41,777 nucleotides of DNA from an uncultured Acidiferrobacteraceae bacterium (GTDB taxonomy: Bacteria > Pseudomonadota > Gammaproteobacteria > Arenicellales > UBA868): positions 1 through 41,777 of the forward strand of contig CAJXWH010000004.1 of the NCBI GenBank assembly GCA_913062915.1, in the 5' to 3' direction. The position numbers were made by a program, and so were the translations under genes. The number at the start of each line of letters is the position of its first letter. Positions within the stretch are counted from its first letter, which is position 1. The notes under the pieces were generated by a model. The model was not told the origin of the DNA. It saw nothing but the letters and a program-made list of their open reading frames with translations, and did not search any database. This document shows, in pieces, positions 1 to 8,825 of the stretch.

Positions 1-4
1 CCCG

Positions 5-2443
5 CTATGCAGCAGGCTGATGTGTTTCGGTACAGGCCCTGATGATGGAGTCAGAATCCAAATGATATGCCTCATACAATTCCGACAGCGACCCCGATTC
101 GCCATACCGTTCAACGCCAAGGGCCCGGACTGGATGACCATAGACCGCTCCAAGCCAGCTCAAAATGGACGGGTGGCCATCAACGACAGTTACGATTCGG
201 CTCGAAGCCTCAAGCGGCGCGAGAAGACGCTCAATTGCCGCTTCGGGACCGTTGACGGTCGCTTGACGTTGGCGTTGTGCCGCGAGCCAGGCTCGATGAA
301 GGCGGTCAGGCGACGTGACGGCAAGCAAACCAACCCCCGGAATTTCATCGATGATCTTCGTGTGTGCACTCAATGCATCAGGACCTACTGCACCGACATA
401 GGCAATCACGAGTTGTGCGCCTGGGGCCGGCGCCCGCAGCCAGTAGCCACCGTCAATGATCGCTGTCTCGAGGTCAGAATCGATTTGACGTTGTAATTGT
501 AAAACACGGCGGGTGGTAAGGCGGAGATAAACCGACCCGCCCCGCTTATCATTAAGGAGGTCTTGATGGGATTCATCAGCGCCCTCGCACTGAAGGTGTA
601 CGAAACTCCAGCGCAGAATTGCAGCCAACTCATCGGCATAGGCAGGCTCGAAAGAGCTTAATCCGGGTTTTGACATACCAATGAGTGGAGTACCGATCGA
701 TTGATGGGCCCCCCCTTCGGGCGATAGAGAGATCCCGGACGGTGTGGCAACCAGAATAAATCGGGCATCCTGGTAACAGGCGTAGTTCAGCGCATCGAGG
801 CCTCTTTCGATGAAAGGATCGTAGATCGTGCCAATCGGTAAGAGGCGTTGCCCGAAGAGGGAGTGGGAGAGTCCGGCTGCAGCAAGCAGTAAAAATAGGT
901 TGTTCTCCGCTATGCCAAGCTCAATATGTTGGCCAGTCGGGGATGGTGGCCAGCGGTGCAGAGAGCCCACGTCTTCCTGCAGAAAAAGATCATTTTGAAT
1001 TTGTGGGTGAAACAGCCCGCGCCGATTGACCCAGCCACTCAGATTGGTCGACACGGTGACATCGGGTGACACGGTGACAATTCGATCAGCAAGACTGTCG
1101 TTGGTGCGAGCGATACTGTTCAGAATTCGCCCAAAGGCCTCTTGGGTCGAAAGCTGGTCAGCTGTTGGGGTGTCAATCCGCTCAGGAACCGGAATCGCAG
1201 GCGACTGGTGCCGTCGAGGTCCATTAGCCAGCTTGAAGGGGACATTCCGGATGAAATTTTGCATGCTCTCTGTCGGCAATTCGATTCCAGCAAAGGGCGA
1301 CCATTCTTGGCCATCCGGTACGCGATGCTCCTCCTTAAGTTTCTGAATTTGTTTTACATTAAGCAGCCCCGCGTGGTTGTCTTTGTGGCCTGCAAGAGGC
1401 AGCCCGTATCCCTTGATGGTATAGGCAAAAAAACAGGTGGGTTGCTCGTCCTCAACTCCTTCAAACGCATCCAGCACAGTCTCCATGCAATGCCCGCCCA
1501 GATTGGTCATCAAGGCAAAAAGTTCTGAGTCGTCGTATTCGCCAATCAGTGATGCTGCGCCAGCCCTCGCGCCAATGTCATCGAGTAGAGGCTGACGCCA
1601 TGCCGCAGGACCTTTGTAAACAAGTGCGGAGTATTTTGAATTCGGGCAGGCATCGATCCATTGTCGTAGGGCGTCGCCGCCTTTTCGGTTGAAGGCGTCT
1701 TGGAGTCGTTTCCCATATTTTATGGTGGTGACCCTCCATCCCATACTGTTAAAGAGGCGGGTAAAACGACTCAACAGACGGTCGGAAATTACAGAATCTA
1801 GACTCTGGCGGTTGTAGTCGATCACCCACCAGACGTTTTCGAGGTTGTGTTTCCAGCCTTCCAACAGTGCCTCGTAGATATTGCCTTCGTCGAGCTCGGC
1901 GTCTCCTACCACAGCTACCATTCGTCCCTTCTCAATTTTCCAGCTGTGAGTTTCGATATATTTTTGAATTAATGAAGCAAAGCTGGTCATCGCGACGCCA
2001 AGCCCTACGGATCCAGTTGAAAAATCCACATCGTCTGCATCCTTAGTTCGTGACGGATAAGATTGCGCGCCACCAAGCGCCCGAAATCGTTCCAAGTGAC
2101 CTTGAGTTTGTTGTCCAAGAATATACTGAATGGCATGGAAAACGGGGCTTCCATGGGGCTTCACCGCAACTCGGTCGTCAGGACGGAGCACAGAAAAATA
2201 GAGCGCAGTCATGAGTGTGACCATTGAGGCGCAAGAAGCCTGGTGGCCACCGACTTTCAGTTGGCCATCATTTGGGCGCAGATGATTGGCGTGGTGGATG
2301 ATCCAGGTCGACAACCAAAGAATCTTGCGTTCTAACGCCTGTAGGTAGACAAGGCGGTCATGGCCCATCAGTGGAAGTGGGTCTTCATCATCGGGATCGA
2401 AGGGGATGTTGTACATGGAATGATGTCGTTGACTATATTGCAC
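5..2443 (-). CDS. Homodimeric-type pyruvate dehydrogenase E1 (AceE) family / MdeB-like 2-oxoacid dehydrogenase E1
   Basis: 812-aa ORF with stop inside the window; TPP-binding style motif VVGDAELDEGNIYEAL...NVWWVIDYNRQSLD and transketolase-like C-terminal half; divergent from an Lrp/AsnC gene. Confidence 0.85.
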   Translation of the reverse strand: MQYSQRHHSMYNIPFDPDDEDPLPLMGHDRLVYLQALERKILWLSTWIIHHANHLRPNDGQLKVGGHQASCASMVTLMTALYFSVLRPDDRVAVKPHGSPVFHAIQYILGQQTQGHLERFRALGGAQSYPSRTKDADDVDFSTGSVGLGVAMTSFASLIQKYIETHSWKIEKGRMVAVVGDAELDEGNIYEALLEGWKHNLENVWWVIDYNRQSLDSVISDRLLSRFTRLFNSMGWRVTTIKYGKRLQDAFNRKGGDALRQWIDACPNSKYSALVYKGPAAWRQPLLDDIGARAGAASLIGEYDDSELFALMTNLGGHCMETVLDAFEGVEDEQPTCFFAYTIKGYGLPLAGHKDNHAGLLNVKQIQKLKEEHRVPDGQEWSPFAGIELPTESMQNFIRNVPFKLANGPRRHQSPAIPVPERIDTPTADQLSTQEAFGRILNSIARTNDSLADRIVTVSPDVTVSTNLSGWVNRRGLFHPQIQNDLFLQEDVGSLHRWPPSPTGQHIELGIAENNLFLLLAAAGLSHSLFGQRLLPIGTIYDPFIERGLDALNYACYQDARFILVATPSGISLSPEGGAHQSIGTPLIGMSKPGLSSFEPAYADELAAILRWSFVHLQCEGADESHQDLLNDKRGGSVYLRLTTRRVLQLQRQIDSDLETAIIDGGYWLRAPAPGAQLVIAYVGAVGPDALSAHTKIIDEIPGVGLLAVTSPDRLHRAWLAAQRQRQATVNGPEAAIERLLAPLEASSRIVTVVDGHPSILSWLGAVYGHPVRALGVERYGESGSLSELYEAYHLDSDSIIRACTETHQPAA

Positions 2444-2484
2444 TCACTCGGGTATAGGCTTCTAATTGATGTAAAAATATCGGA

Positions 2485-2490
2485 TATAAT
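2485..2490 (+). promoter_or_regulatory. Candidate -10 hexamer (TATAAT) in the divergent intergenic region between the E1 gene and the Lrp/AsnC regulator
   Basis: Exact TATAAT in AT-rich 86-bp intergenic region, about 40 nt upstream of the ATG at 2530; no good -35 at 17 bp spacing. Confidence 0.3.
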
Positions 2491-2529
2491 GCAATAAATA
2501 AGCAAATAATATAGAGAAAATGGATAGAT

Positions 2530-3003
2530 ATGCTAGAACTCGAGTGGGATAAGAAAGATCTTAGAATCTTGGAAATTCTTCAAGAACAGGCCCGCATATC
2601 AAATTCAGACCTTGCACAACATGTCGGTCTCTCCCCATCGCCTTGTTGGCGCAGGGTCAGAGCCTTAGAAGATGCAGGTGTGATTCAACAGTACGTGGCT
2701 TTGGTCAGTGCGAAGTCTGTGGGGTTGCCGATTAACGTGTTCGCTACTGTGACGTTGGAAAAGCAAATCGAGTCGGCGCTCGAGGCATTCGAAAAATCGG
2801 TCGCTGAACGACCGGAGGTGATGGAATGTTATCTGATGACCGGGGAATTCGACTATCTACTGCGGGTAGTAGTGCCGGACCTTGAAGCCTACGAACATTT
2901 CTTGTTAGAGCATCTAACGCGAATTAAAGGAATCGCAAGCATTAAATCAAGCTTTTCGTTGAAACAGGTTTGCTACAAGACGACGCTGCCACTGCCACAG
3001 TAA
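2530..3003 (+). CDS. Lrp/AsnC family transcriptional regulator
   Basis: 157 aa; N-terminal HTH ([43 protein letters not shown]) and AsnC/RAM domain ([27 protein letters not shown]). Confidence 0.93.
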   Translation: MLELEWDKKDLRILEILQEQARISNSDLAQHVGLSPSPCWRRVRALEDAGVIQQYVALVSAKSVGLPINVFATVTLEKQIESALEAFEKSVAERPEVMECYLMTGEFDYLLRVVVPDLEAYEHFLLEHLTRIKGIASIKSSFSLKQVCYKTTLPLPQ

Positions 3004-3012
3004 GGTATTAGA

Positions 3013-4152
3013 TCAGCTTGTAGGTTCCGTATCGCGTTCGCCGAAGACATCGTCACGTTGAGACGGCCGGCACCGCTGGTAGCGTATGGGATATTCGGCT
3101 CGAGCTCCAAGCTCATCCGCAGCGTGCCAGACCCAGCGCGGGTTGTATAACATGCCACGCGCCAAAGCGACCATGTCGGCTTTCCCTTGGGACAATATGA
3201 TTTCGGCTTGGCGAGGTTCAGTGATCATTCCAACGGCAATCGTTGCAAGACCGGTTTCTTGTCGAATCCGCTCAGACAGGGGAACCTGGTATCCGGGCCC
3301 AATCGGAACCACTTGGTCTGGAGCCAGTCCTCCACTTGAAACATCGATCCAGTCGCAGCCGGACTCCCGTAGCAGGTTGCAGAGCACAATGGATTGGTCA
3401 ATATCCCACCCGCCATGAATCCAGTCAGTAGCCGATAAGCGGATACCAAGCGGTTTGTTCGATGGCCAGGCAGAGCGAGTGGCCTCGAATACTTCGAGTA
3501 TGAAACGCATACGATTATCCAAAGACCCCCCATAGCCGTCGGTTCTTAGATTGCTGATGGGGGAAAGGAATTGGTGAAGCAGGTAGCCATGCGCCGCGTG
3601 TAGCTCGATTGCGTCAATTCCAATGCGTTCTGCACGATGAGCAGCATCAGAAAAGTTTTTCACGATGGCCGCAATTTCAGCTGAACTCAATTCTCTAGGT
3701 GCGGGAGCTGTGTCATGAAAGGCAATGGCTGATGGAGCCACGGTTTGCCAGCCGCCGTTGGCGGGCAGAATTGGTTTCCTTCCTTCCCAGGGGCGGGTAG
3801 AAGATGCTTTGCGTCCCGCGTGTGCCAGTTGCAGGGCAATCGGCGTGTCTGAGATTTCTTTGCAGAAATGAACCACCTGCCTTAAGGCAGACTCGTTGTC
3901 GTCGCTATAAAGTCCCATACAGTGGGGTGTAATGCGCCCTATGGGCTCAACATTGGTCATCTCAATACATAGCAACCCGACTCCAGATGCCGCGAATTGA
4001 CCAAGGTGCATGTGATGCCAAGGCCCGGCAGAACCTTCTGTTGACGAGTATTGGCACATTGGTGAGACCATGACCCGATTCTGAATCTCAAGTTCACGCA
4101 TTTGAATCGGAGTAAACAGAACCGGGGTCGTAGAGTCATTCACAATTTGCAC
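3013..4152 (-). CDS. NADH:flavin oxidoreductase / old yellow enzyme family (YqjM/NamA-like)
   Basis: 379 aa; LFTPIQMRELEIQNRVMVSPMCQYSS, QLAHAGRKAS, DAIELHAAHGYLLHQFLSPISNLRTDGYGGSLDNRMRF. Confidence 0.93.
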   Translation of the reverse strand: MQIVNDSTTPVLFTPIQMRELEIQNRVMVSPMCQYSSTEGSAGPWHHMHLGQFAASGVGLLCIEMTNVEPIGRITPHCMGLYSDDNESALRQVVHFCKEISDTPIALQLAHAGRKASSTRPWEGRKPILPANGGWQTVAPSAIAFHDTAPAPRELSSAEIAAIVKNFSDAAHRAERIGIDAIELHAAHGYLLHQFLSPISNLRTDGYGGSLDNRMRFILEVFEATRSAWPSNKPLGIRLSATDWIHGGWDIDQSIVLCNLLRESGCDWIDVSSGGLAPDQVVPIGPGYQVPLSERIRQETGLATIAVGMITEPRQAEIILSQGKADMVALARGMLYNPRWVWHAADELGARAEYPIRYQRCRPSQRDDVFGERDTEPTS

Positions 4153-4232
4153 CCACTATTTGAACAACGTCAGTGCAGTGCAAACAAGCCAGAGCCCGGT
4201 CGAAGTGACTAACGCAAGTATTGTGTGGCGTA

Positions 4233-4919
4233 TTAACGCTGAGCGAGCTCGTGTTCTTTTTGTCGCACATGTCGCGCAATTGAAGCGAGGCGCCGATCAG
4301 GCATACCAAGATTTTCCAGTTGCAAGACCGTTTCGTACAAGTAGTCGGAACAAGATCCCAAGGTACCCTTTGCGTCCGCAATGGTCTGGATCACGGTCTC
4401 GTCGTCGAGCATACCAGCATAACGATTGTGGTCGCGGTTAATGACGAAGGCAATCGCTTTAAAGGGTGATTTTCCCAAAACTCGGGCACTTACCCAAGTG
4501 GGGCGATAGGCAGCCGTTATGAGCTCCCGCCGAAAGACAATATCAAGCTCAGTGCGAATCTCGCGGCGATCAATTTTATAGAAAATACCCTTGCAAGAGC
4601 CGCCCCGTTCAAGTCCCAGCATGAGACCGGGCCTGGATGGTGAACCGCGCCCGATGGTGGACCAAAGACAAAATCGTCGGTGATAGCCGTGTACCGTGCC
4701 GCGTTTCTTTTCCGTGAAATAAAGTGCTGGGTTCCAGATTAACGACCCATAGCCAAAGACCCACATCGAATTTAGAGATGGAGCCGTTTCAATCATATTT
4801 TCGACAATCTGTTTGCGTTCTTGGTCCGTCATCAGTCGACCATCATCGCCAGACTGTTCTACAAGACGGCGGATGGTGCCATTAAGAATTGACTCTCGAG
4901 TGATTACGGGCTGGATCAT
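4233..4919 (-). CDS. chaC: ChaC-type gamma-glutamylcyclotransferase
   Basis: MWVFGYGSLIWNPALYFTEKKRGTVHGYHRRFCLWSTIGRGSPSRPGLMLGLERGG matches ChaC; internal ATG at 4919 (MIQPVITRESILNG...) preferred over the ORF start at 4982 because it removes the overlap with the next gene and fits the ChaC N-terminus. Confidence 0.88.
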   Translation of the reverse strand: MIQPVITRESILNGTIRRLVEQSGDDGRLMTDQERKQIVENMIETAPSLNSMWVFGYGSLIWNPALYFTEKKRGTVHGYHRRFCLWSTIGRGSPSRPGLMLGLERGGSCKGIFYKIDRREIRTELDIVFRRELITAAYRPTWVSARVLGKSPFKAIAFVINRDHNRYAGMLDDETVIQTIADAKGTLGSCSDYLYETVLQLENLGMPDRRLASIARHVRQKEHELAQR

Positions 4920-4950
4920 TAAAAATAATTCTACGGGGTCTGAGAGTGGC

Positions 4951-6153
4951 TCACGATCGATCCGTAACGATGGAAGTGGCATCTGGTCGGCTCTCTAGCT
5001 CGGGCAAGAGTTCCGTTCCTAGGCCCGGGCCCGATGGCGGCAGGATCCAACCATCTTTAATGGTCGGTATGACGGTAACCAGTTCCTGGTACCAGCCATC
5101 GTAAAACGCCCGGACGGATTCTTGAACTAAGGCGTTAGTGATATTCATGGAAAGATGAACGGCTGCCATAAAAGCCACGGGTCCCGTACAGTCATGCGGT
5201 GCAACCGGAAGATGATAGGTTTCACCGAGGGTTGATATCTTTTTGGCTTCAGTCAGTCCCCCGCACCAGACGATGTCCGGCATCAAGATTGCAGGTGCGC
5301 GACTTTCGATCAAATCACGGTAGCCCCAGCGCCCGGCAATTGTTTCGCTGGCACAAACGGGGACCCGGGTGGCTTCCGCGAAACGAGCGAGGGCCGGAAG
5401 ACTGTCCATGCGGACGGGATCTTCGTACCAGTAAGGCTCGTATGGCTCGAGAGCTTTGGCAATCTGTAGCGCAGCGGGAAGTCGCCAAAGAGAGTGAAGT
5501 TCGACCATGATGTCCATCTTGTTACCGACTGCCTTACGAATCTTTCTAATTGGATCGAGGCAGCGGTCCAGGGATTCGCTTGAAATGTAGTAGCCGTCAC
5601 TGTTTTTGGCTGCGTGGTCGAATGGCCAAATTTTCATCCCGGTAATGCCCTGTTCAAGCAAATCAAGGGCCAACTCATCGGGTCGATTAAGGAAAGCATC
5701 GAGATCCTCGTAAGGCCCTTCCGAGGGTGAGTCAAGACCCCAGTCAGAAGTATCCCAATCCGGACGATTTCGTACATAGCGATAACCGGCACAGGTGTTG
5801 TAGGTGCGGATCTTGTTCCGTGCCAGTCCTCCAAGTAGCTGAAATACCGGTTGTCCAGTGGCCTTTCCGAAAAGATCCCAAAGGGCAACGTCGATCGCGG
5901 AGCGGCCGCGCGTTTCCACTCCAGAGCCCGAAAAGCCGACGTAGGGAACGAGATCAAAAGAGATCCGCTCGATCTGAAGTGGGTCCCGTCCGATTAACTT
6001 CGGGGCCGCGGTCTCGTGGATGAATGCTTCGACCGCCTTGGCCCCGAAAAAAGTCTCACCAAGCCCGCTGATTCCTTCATCCGTGTGGATTTTTACCCAA
6101 AGAATGTTGGAAAACTCATCGAGTCGAAGGGTCTGAATGGCTGTGATCTTCAT
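4951..6153 (-). CDS. Mandelate racemase/muconate lactonizing enzyme family (enolase superfamily), sugar-acid dehydratase-like
   Basis: MKITAIQTLRLDEFSNILWVKIHTDEGISGLGE N-terminus; MKIWPFD, VELHS, YWYEDP, ASETIAG, APHDCTGP active-site strands; ORF extends to 6279 but the family-consistent ATG is at 6153. Confidence 0.9.
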   Translation of the reverse strand: MKITAIQTLRLDEFSNILWVKIHTDEGISGLGETFFGAKAVEAFIHETAAPKLIGRDPLQIERISFDLVPYVGFSGSGVETRGRSAIDVALWDLFGKATGQPVFQLLGGLARNKIRTYNTCAGYRYVRNRPDWDTSDWGLDSPSEGPYEDLDAFLNRPDELALDLLEQGITGMKIWPFDHAAKNSDGYYISSESLDRCLDPIRKIRKAVGNKMDIMVELHSLWRLPAALQIAKALEPYEPYWYEDPVRMDSLPALARFAEATRVPVCASETIAGRWGYRDLIESRAPAILMPDIVWCGGLTEAKKISTLGETYHLPVAPHDCTGPVAFMAAVHLSMNITNALVQESVRAFYDGWYQELVTVIPTIKDGWILPPSGPGLGTELLPELESRPDATSIVTDRS

Positions 6154-6196
6154 ATCGAGTGTGAATGAGTTTTGCGCTGCTTTGCTATCCCAGGAA

Positions 6197-6838
6197 TCAC
6201 TCGGGAGACCCCGGCATTGGAATTTCATTGACCTTTCGAGGCACCTGGTAGCCACGTTGTACAGCGGGTCGCGCAGCAATTGACAAGTACCATCGGGTTA
6301 CATTCGGATATTGCGCAATGTCGATCGTTTGCCAATTAAATCGTGATATCCAGGGCCAAATAGCAACATCGGCGATTGAATACTCGCCAACAACAAATTC
6401 GCGATCTTGCAGTCTTTTGTCCAGCACCCCGTAAAGTCGTTTACCCTCAGCCGTGTAACGCTCTTCCGCGTATGCACTTTTGCCCGGATTAAATTTAACG
6501 AAGTGATGAATCTGGCCCAATATCGGTCCAGGCCCGCCCATTTGCCACATCAGCCACTCGATGGTCTCCCAGTAGCGCGATTTTTCTTTAGATATTAATC
6601 GTCCGCATTTTTCAGCCAAATAGAGCAGGATGGCCCCTGACTCCATTAGTGGTCGTGTGTTTTCAGTGTCAACAATGACTGGAATTTTGCTGTTGGGGGA
6701 AATTTCTATAAATTTGGGGTCCCTTTGTTCCCCCTTCGTAATATCAATAGGGTGAACTGTGTATTCCAATCCCAGCTCTTCCAGGGCGATGGAGACTTTC
6801 CGCCCATTTGGGGTGGGCCAGGTGTAGAGCTCGATCAC
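6197..6838 (-). CDS. Glutathione S-transferase family (YfcG-like)
   Basis: 213 aa; MIELYTWPTPNGRKVSIALEELGLEYTVHPIDI...NSKIPVIVD...ESGAILLYLAEK. Confidence 0.92.
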   Translation of the reverse strand: MIELYTWPTPNGRKVSIALEELGLEYTVHPIDITKGEQRDPKFIEISPNSKIPVIVDTENTRPLMESGAILLYLAEKCGRLISKEKSRYWETIEWLMWQMGGPGPILGQIHHFVKFNPGKSAYAEERYTAEGKRLYGVLDKRLQDREFVVGEYSIADVAIWPWISRFNWQTIDIAQYPNVTRWYLSIAARPAVQRGYQVPRKVNEIPMPGSPE

Positions 6839-6870
6839 GTCAGTATTGTTATACGAAGAGAGTCGTTGAC

Positions 6871-7656
6871 TCAGGGCAGCATTTCACGAACGGCAGAGGC
6901 CTGACGGCGCGCACTTTCCATTAAAAAAGAAATATCGTTGCCTGCAAGGATAAGCTGGGTGCCCATCTCGATGTATTTCGCCATTAGCTCTGGTTTATAA
7001 ACGCCACCCATGCCCGCGTACTTCCCGTGAGTTTTACAAGCTGCAATTACACTGGCATAGGCAGCGACGACATCGGGGTGCCCAAGTTCCCCTGGAATTC
7101 CCATCTCCAGGGATAGATCATTGGTGCCGATGAGCAACGCATCGATGCCTGGTATCGCCGCAATCGCTTGTACATTGTCGATTGCTTCCGGAGACTCGAG
7201 CATCACCACAACAAGGGTTTCTCGATTGATTGCTTCAGTAGCGTCTTTCAAAGGGTGAGTTTCAAATCCGAGTTGGGGTAGGGCGCCTGTAATAGAACGG
7301 TGCCCAATGGGCGGGTAACGGCAATTTGATGCGATCTGTTCAGCAGTGGCCGGGTCATCCACATGCGGGACCACCACCCCTTGCGCCCCCCCGTCGAGTG
7401 CCCGTGTAGCGTGGTAGTGTTCATAGCCGGGAACCCGGACGATTGGAGAGATGCCTGCGTCTTGTGCCGCGACGCTAATTTGAACTGCGGTGTCTATATC
7501 CATGGAGTTGTGTTCCATGTCTATGAATAACCAATCGAATCCGGCGGTTCGCATCGCCTTCGCGGTATCTACGGTCCGTGCTTGGCGAAGACCCACACCG
7601 ATCGCGAGTTGTCCAGAGCGAAGCTGTTCAAGGGCCCGATTGCGAAGTTCGATCAT
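6871..7656 (-). CDS. HpcH/HpaI aldolase family protein
   Basis: 261 aa; FDWLFIDMEHNSMD, GGAQGVVVPHVDDPATAEQIASNCRYPPIGHRS, LLIGTNDLSLEMGIPG. Confidence 0.92.
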   Translation of the reverse strand: MIELRNRALEQLRSGQLAIGVGLRQARTVDTAKAMRTAGFDWLFIDMEHNSMDIDTAVQISVAAQDAGISPIVRVPGYEHYHATRALDGGAQGVVVPHVDDPATAEQIASNCRYPPIGHRSITGALPQLGFETHPLKDATEAINRETLVVVMLESPEAIDNVQAIAAIPGIDALLIGTNDLSLEMGIPGELGHPDVVAAYASVIAACKTHGKYAGMGGVYKPELMAKYIEMGTQLILAGNDISFLMESARRQASAVREMLP

Positions 7657-7943
7657 GGTGGAATGATTCCCTGTTGTTGGTAATTTACACTCAAAGGTAG
7701 TCTAGTGCGGCCAGGCCCAGGAGAAAAGCGTGGATACCGCTTGCCAACAGTTGTTCCGATGTAGAGTTGCTTCCCGGTGGGTTCACATAGGAACTAGTGG
7801 CAGCGATCTCTATCCTTCGGTGGTAATCTTTTGCTCGGCGCCCCTTATGTACAATCGTTGACTCAGTCGGCGTTTAGGCGAGTTTGGCAGCGTGGTTGGT
7901 ACGGGGCAATTAAATGTTATGAATTAATTCGGGATAACGAACT

Positions 7944-8786
7944 ATGGCAGATACGGAAAGTTACGAGGTATATGCGATTCGATATGCTTTTCGCAGCGAT
8001 CGCAAGCGACACGAAAATTTCATTGTGAATGCCTGGACCGATCCAGTGCATGATGATACCGAGCCCATCGCTTATTACGTATGGGCGCTGCGTAACCAGA
8101 ATCGAACCATTGTGGTCGACACGGGTTTCAGTAAAGCGGAGTCTGACAATAGAACCTCAGAGTCGGGTGGAATTTGGCGTTGCGACCACGAGTGCGCGCC
8201 AGCTGAAGGTCTCGCATCAATCGGCATTGATTCTCGTAAAGTTAACGACGTTATCATCACACATTTGCACTATGATCATGCTGGCACGCTGGTTGATTTT
8301 CCAGCTGCACGATTTCACCTACAGGAGTTTGAAATCCAATATGCGACAGGACCCCATATGGCGAATGGCTATTTTTCTGGGGCCTACACGGTAGATCACA
8401 TCGTGCAAGTGGTTCGATATATCTTTCAGGACCGTATTGTTTTCCACAAAGGGGACAGCGAAGTTGCGCCCGGAGTCACAGTGCACCACATTGGTGGGCA
8501 CACGATGGGTATGCAGTGTGTTCGGGTGATGACGAAAAGAGGTTGGGTGGTTCTTGCAAGTGATGCGAGTCACTTTTATGCAAATTTTGAGTCCGACGCG
8601 CCTTTTCCAATCGTGTATAACGTTTCTGACATGGTCAAAGGGTTTGATCGACTACGGAAACTAGCCCATTCTCCAAAACATGTGATTCCTGGCCATGATC
8701 CACTGGTCATGTCTCTCTATGAGGGTGTTTCAACTTCGGCGCAGGGCTCGGCTGTACGCTTGGATGTTGAACCGGTTGAGTTATAA
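7944..8786 (+). CDS. Metallo-beta-lactamase fold hydrolase, N-acyl homoserine lactonase (AiiA/AttM)-like
   Basis: 280 aa; VVDTGF, HLHYDHAGTL metal motif, HHIGGHTMGMQ, LASDASHFY, VIPGHDP. Confidence 0.85.
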   Translation: MADTESYEVYAIRYAFRSDRKRHENFIVNAWTDPVHDDTEPIAYYVWALRNQNRTIVVDTGFSKAESDNRTSESGGIWRCDHECAPAEGLASIGIDSRKVNDVIITHLHYDHAGTLVDFPAARFHLQEFEIQYATGPHMANGYFSGAYTVDHIVQVVRYIFQDRIVFHKGDSEVAPGVTVHHIGGHTMGMQCVRVMTKRGWVVLASDASHFYANFESDAPFPIVYNVSDMVKGFDRLRKLAHSPKHVIPGHDPLVMSLYEGVSTSAQGSAVRLDVEPVEL

Positions 8787-8825
8787 AGGTACAGGGGTTA
8801 TTAATTATTATGTATAGAGGGGGGA

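Noticed and set aside
7657-7943. TTGACT in the HpaI/lactonase divergent region as a -35 element
   Set aside because: No acceptable -10 at 16-18 bp spacing.
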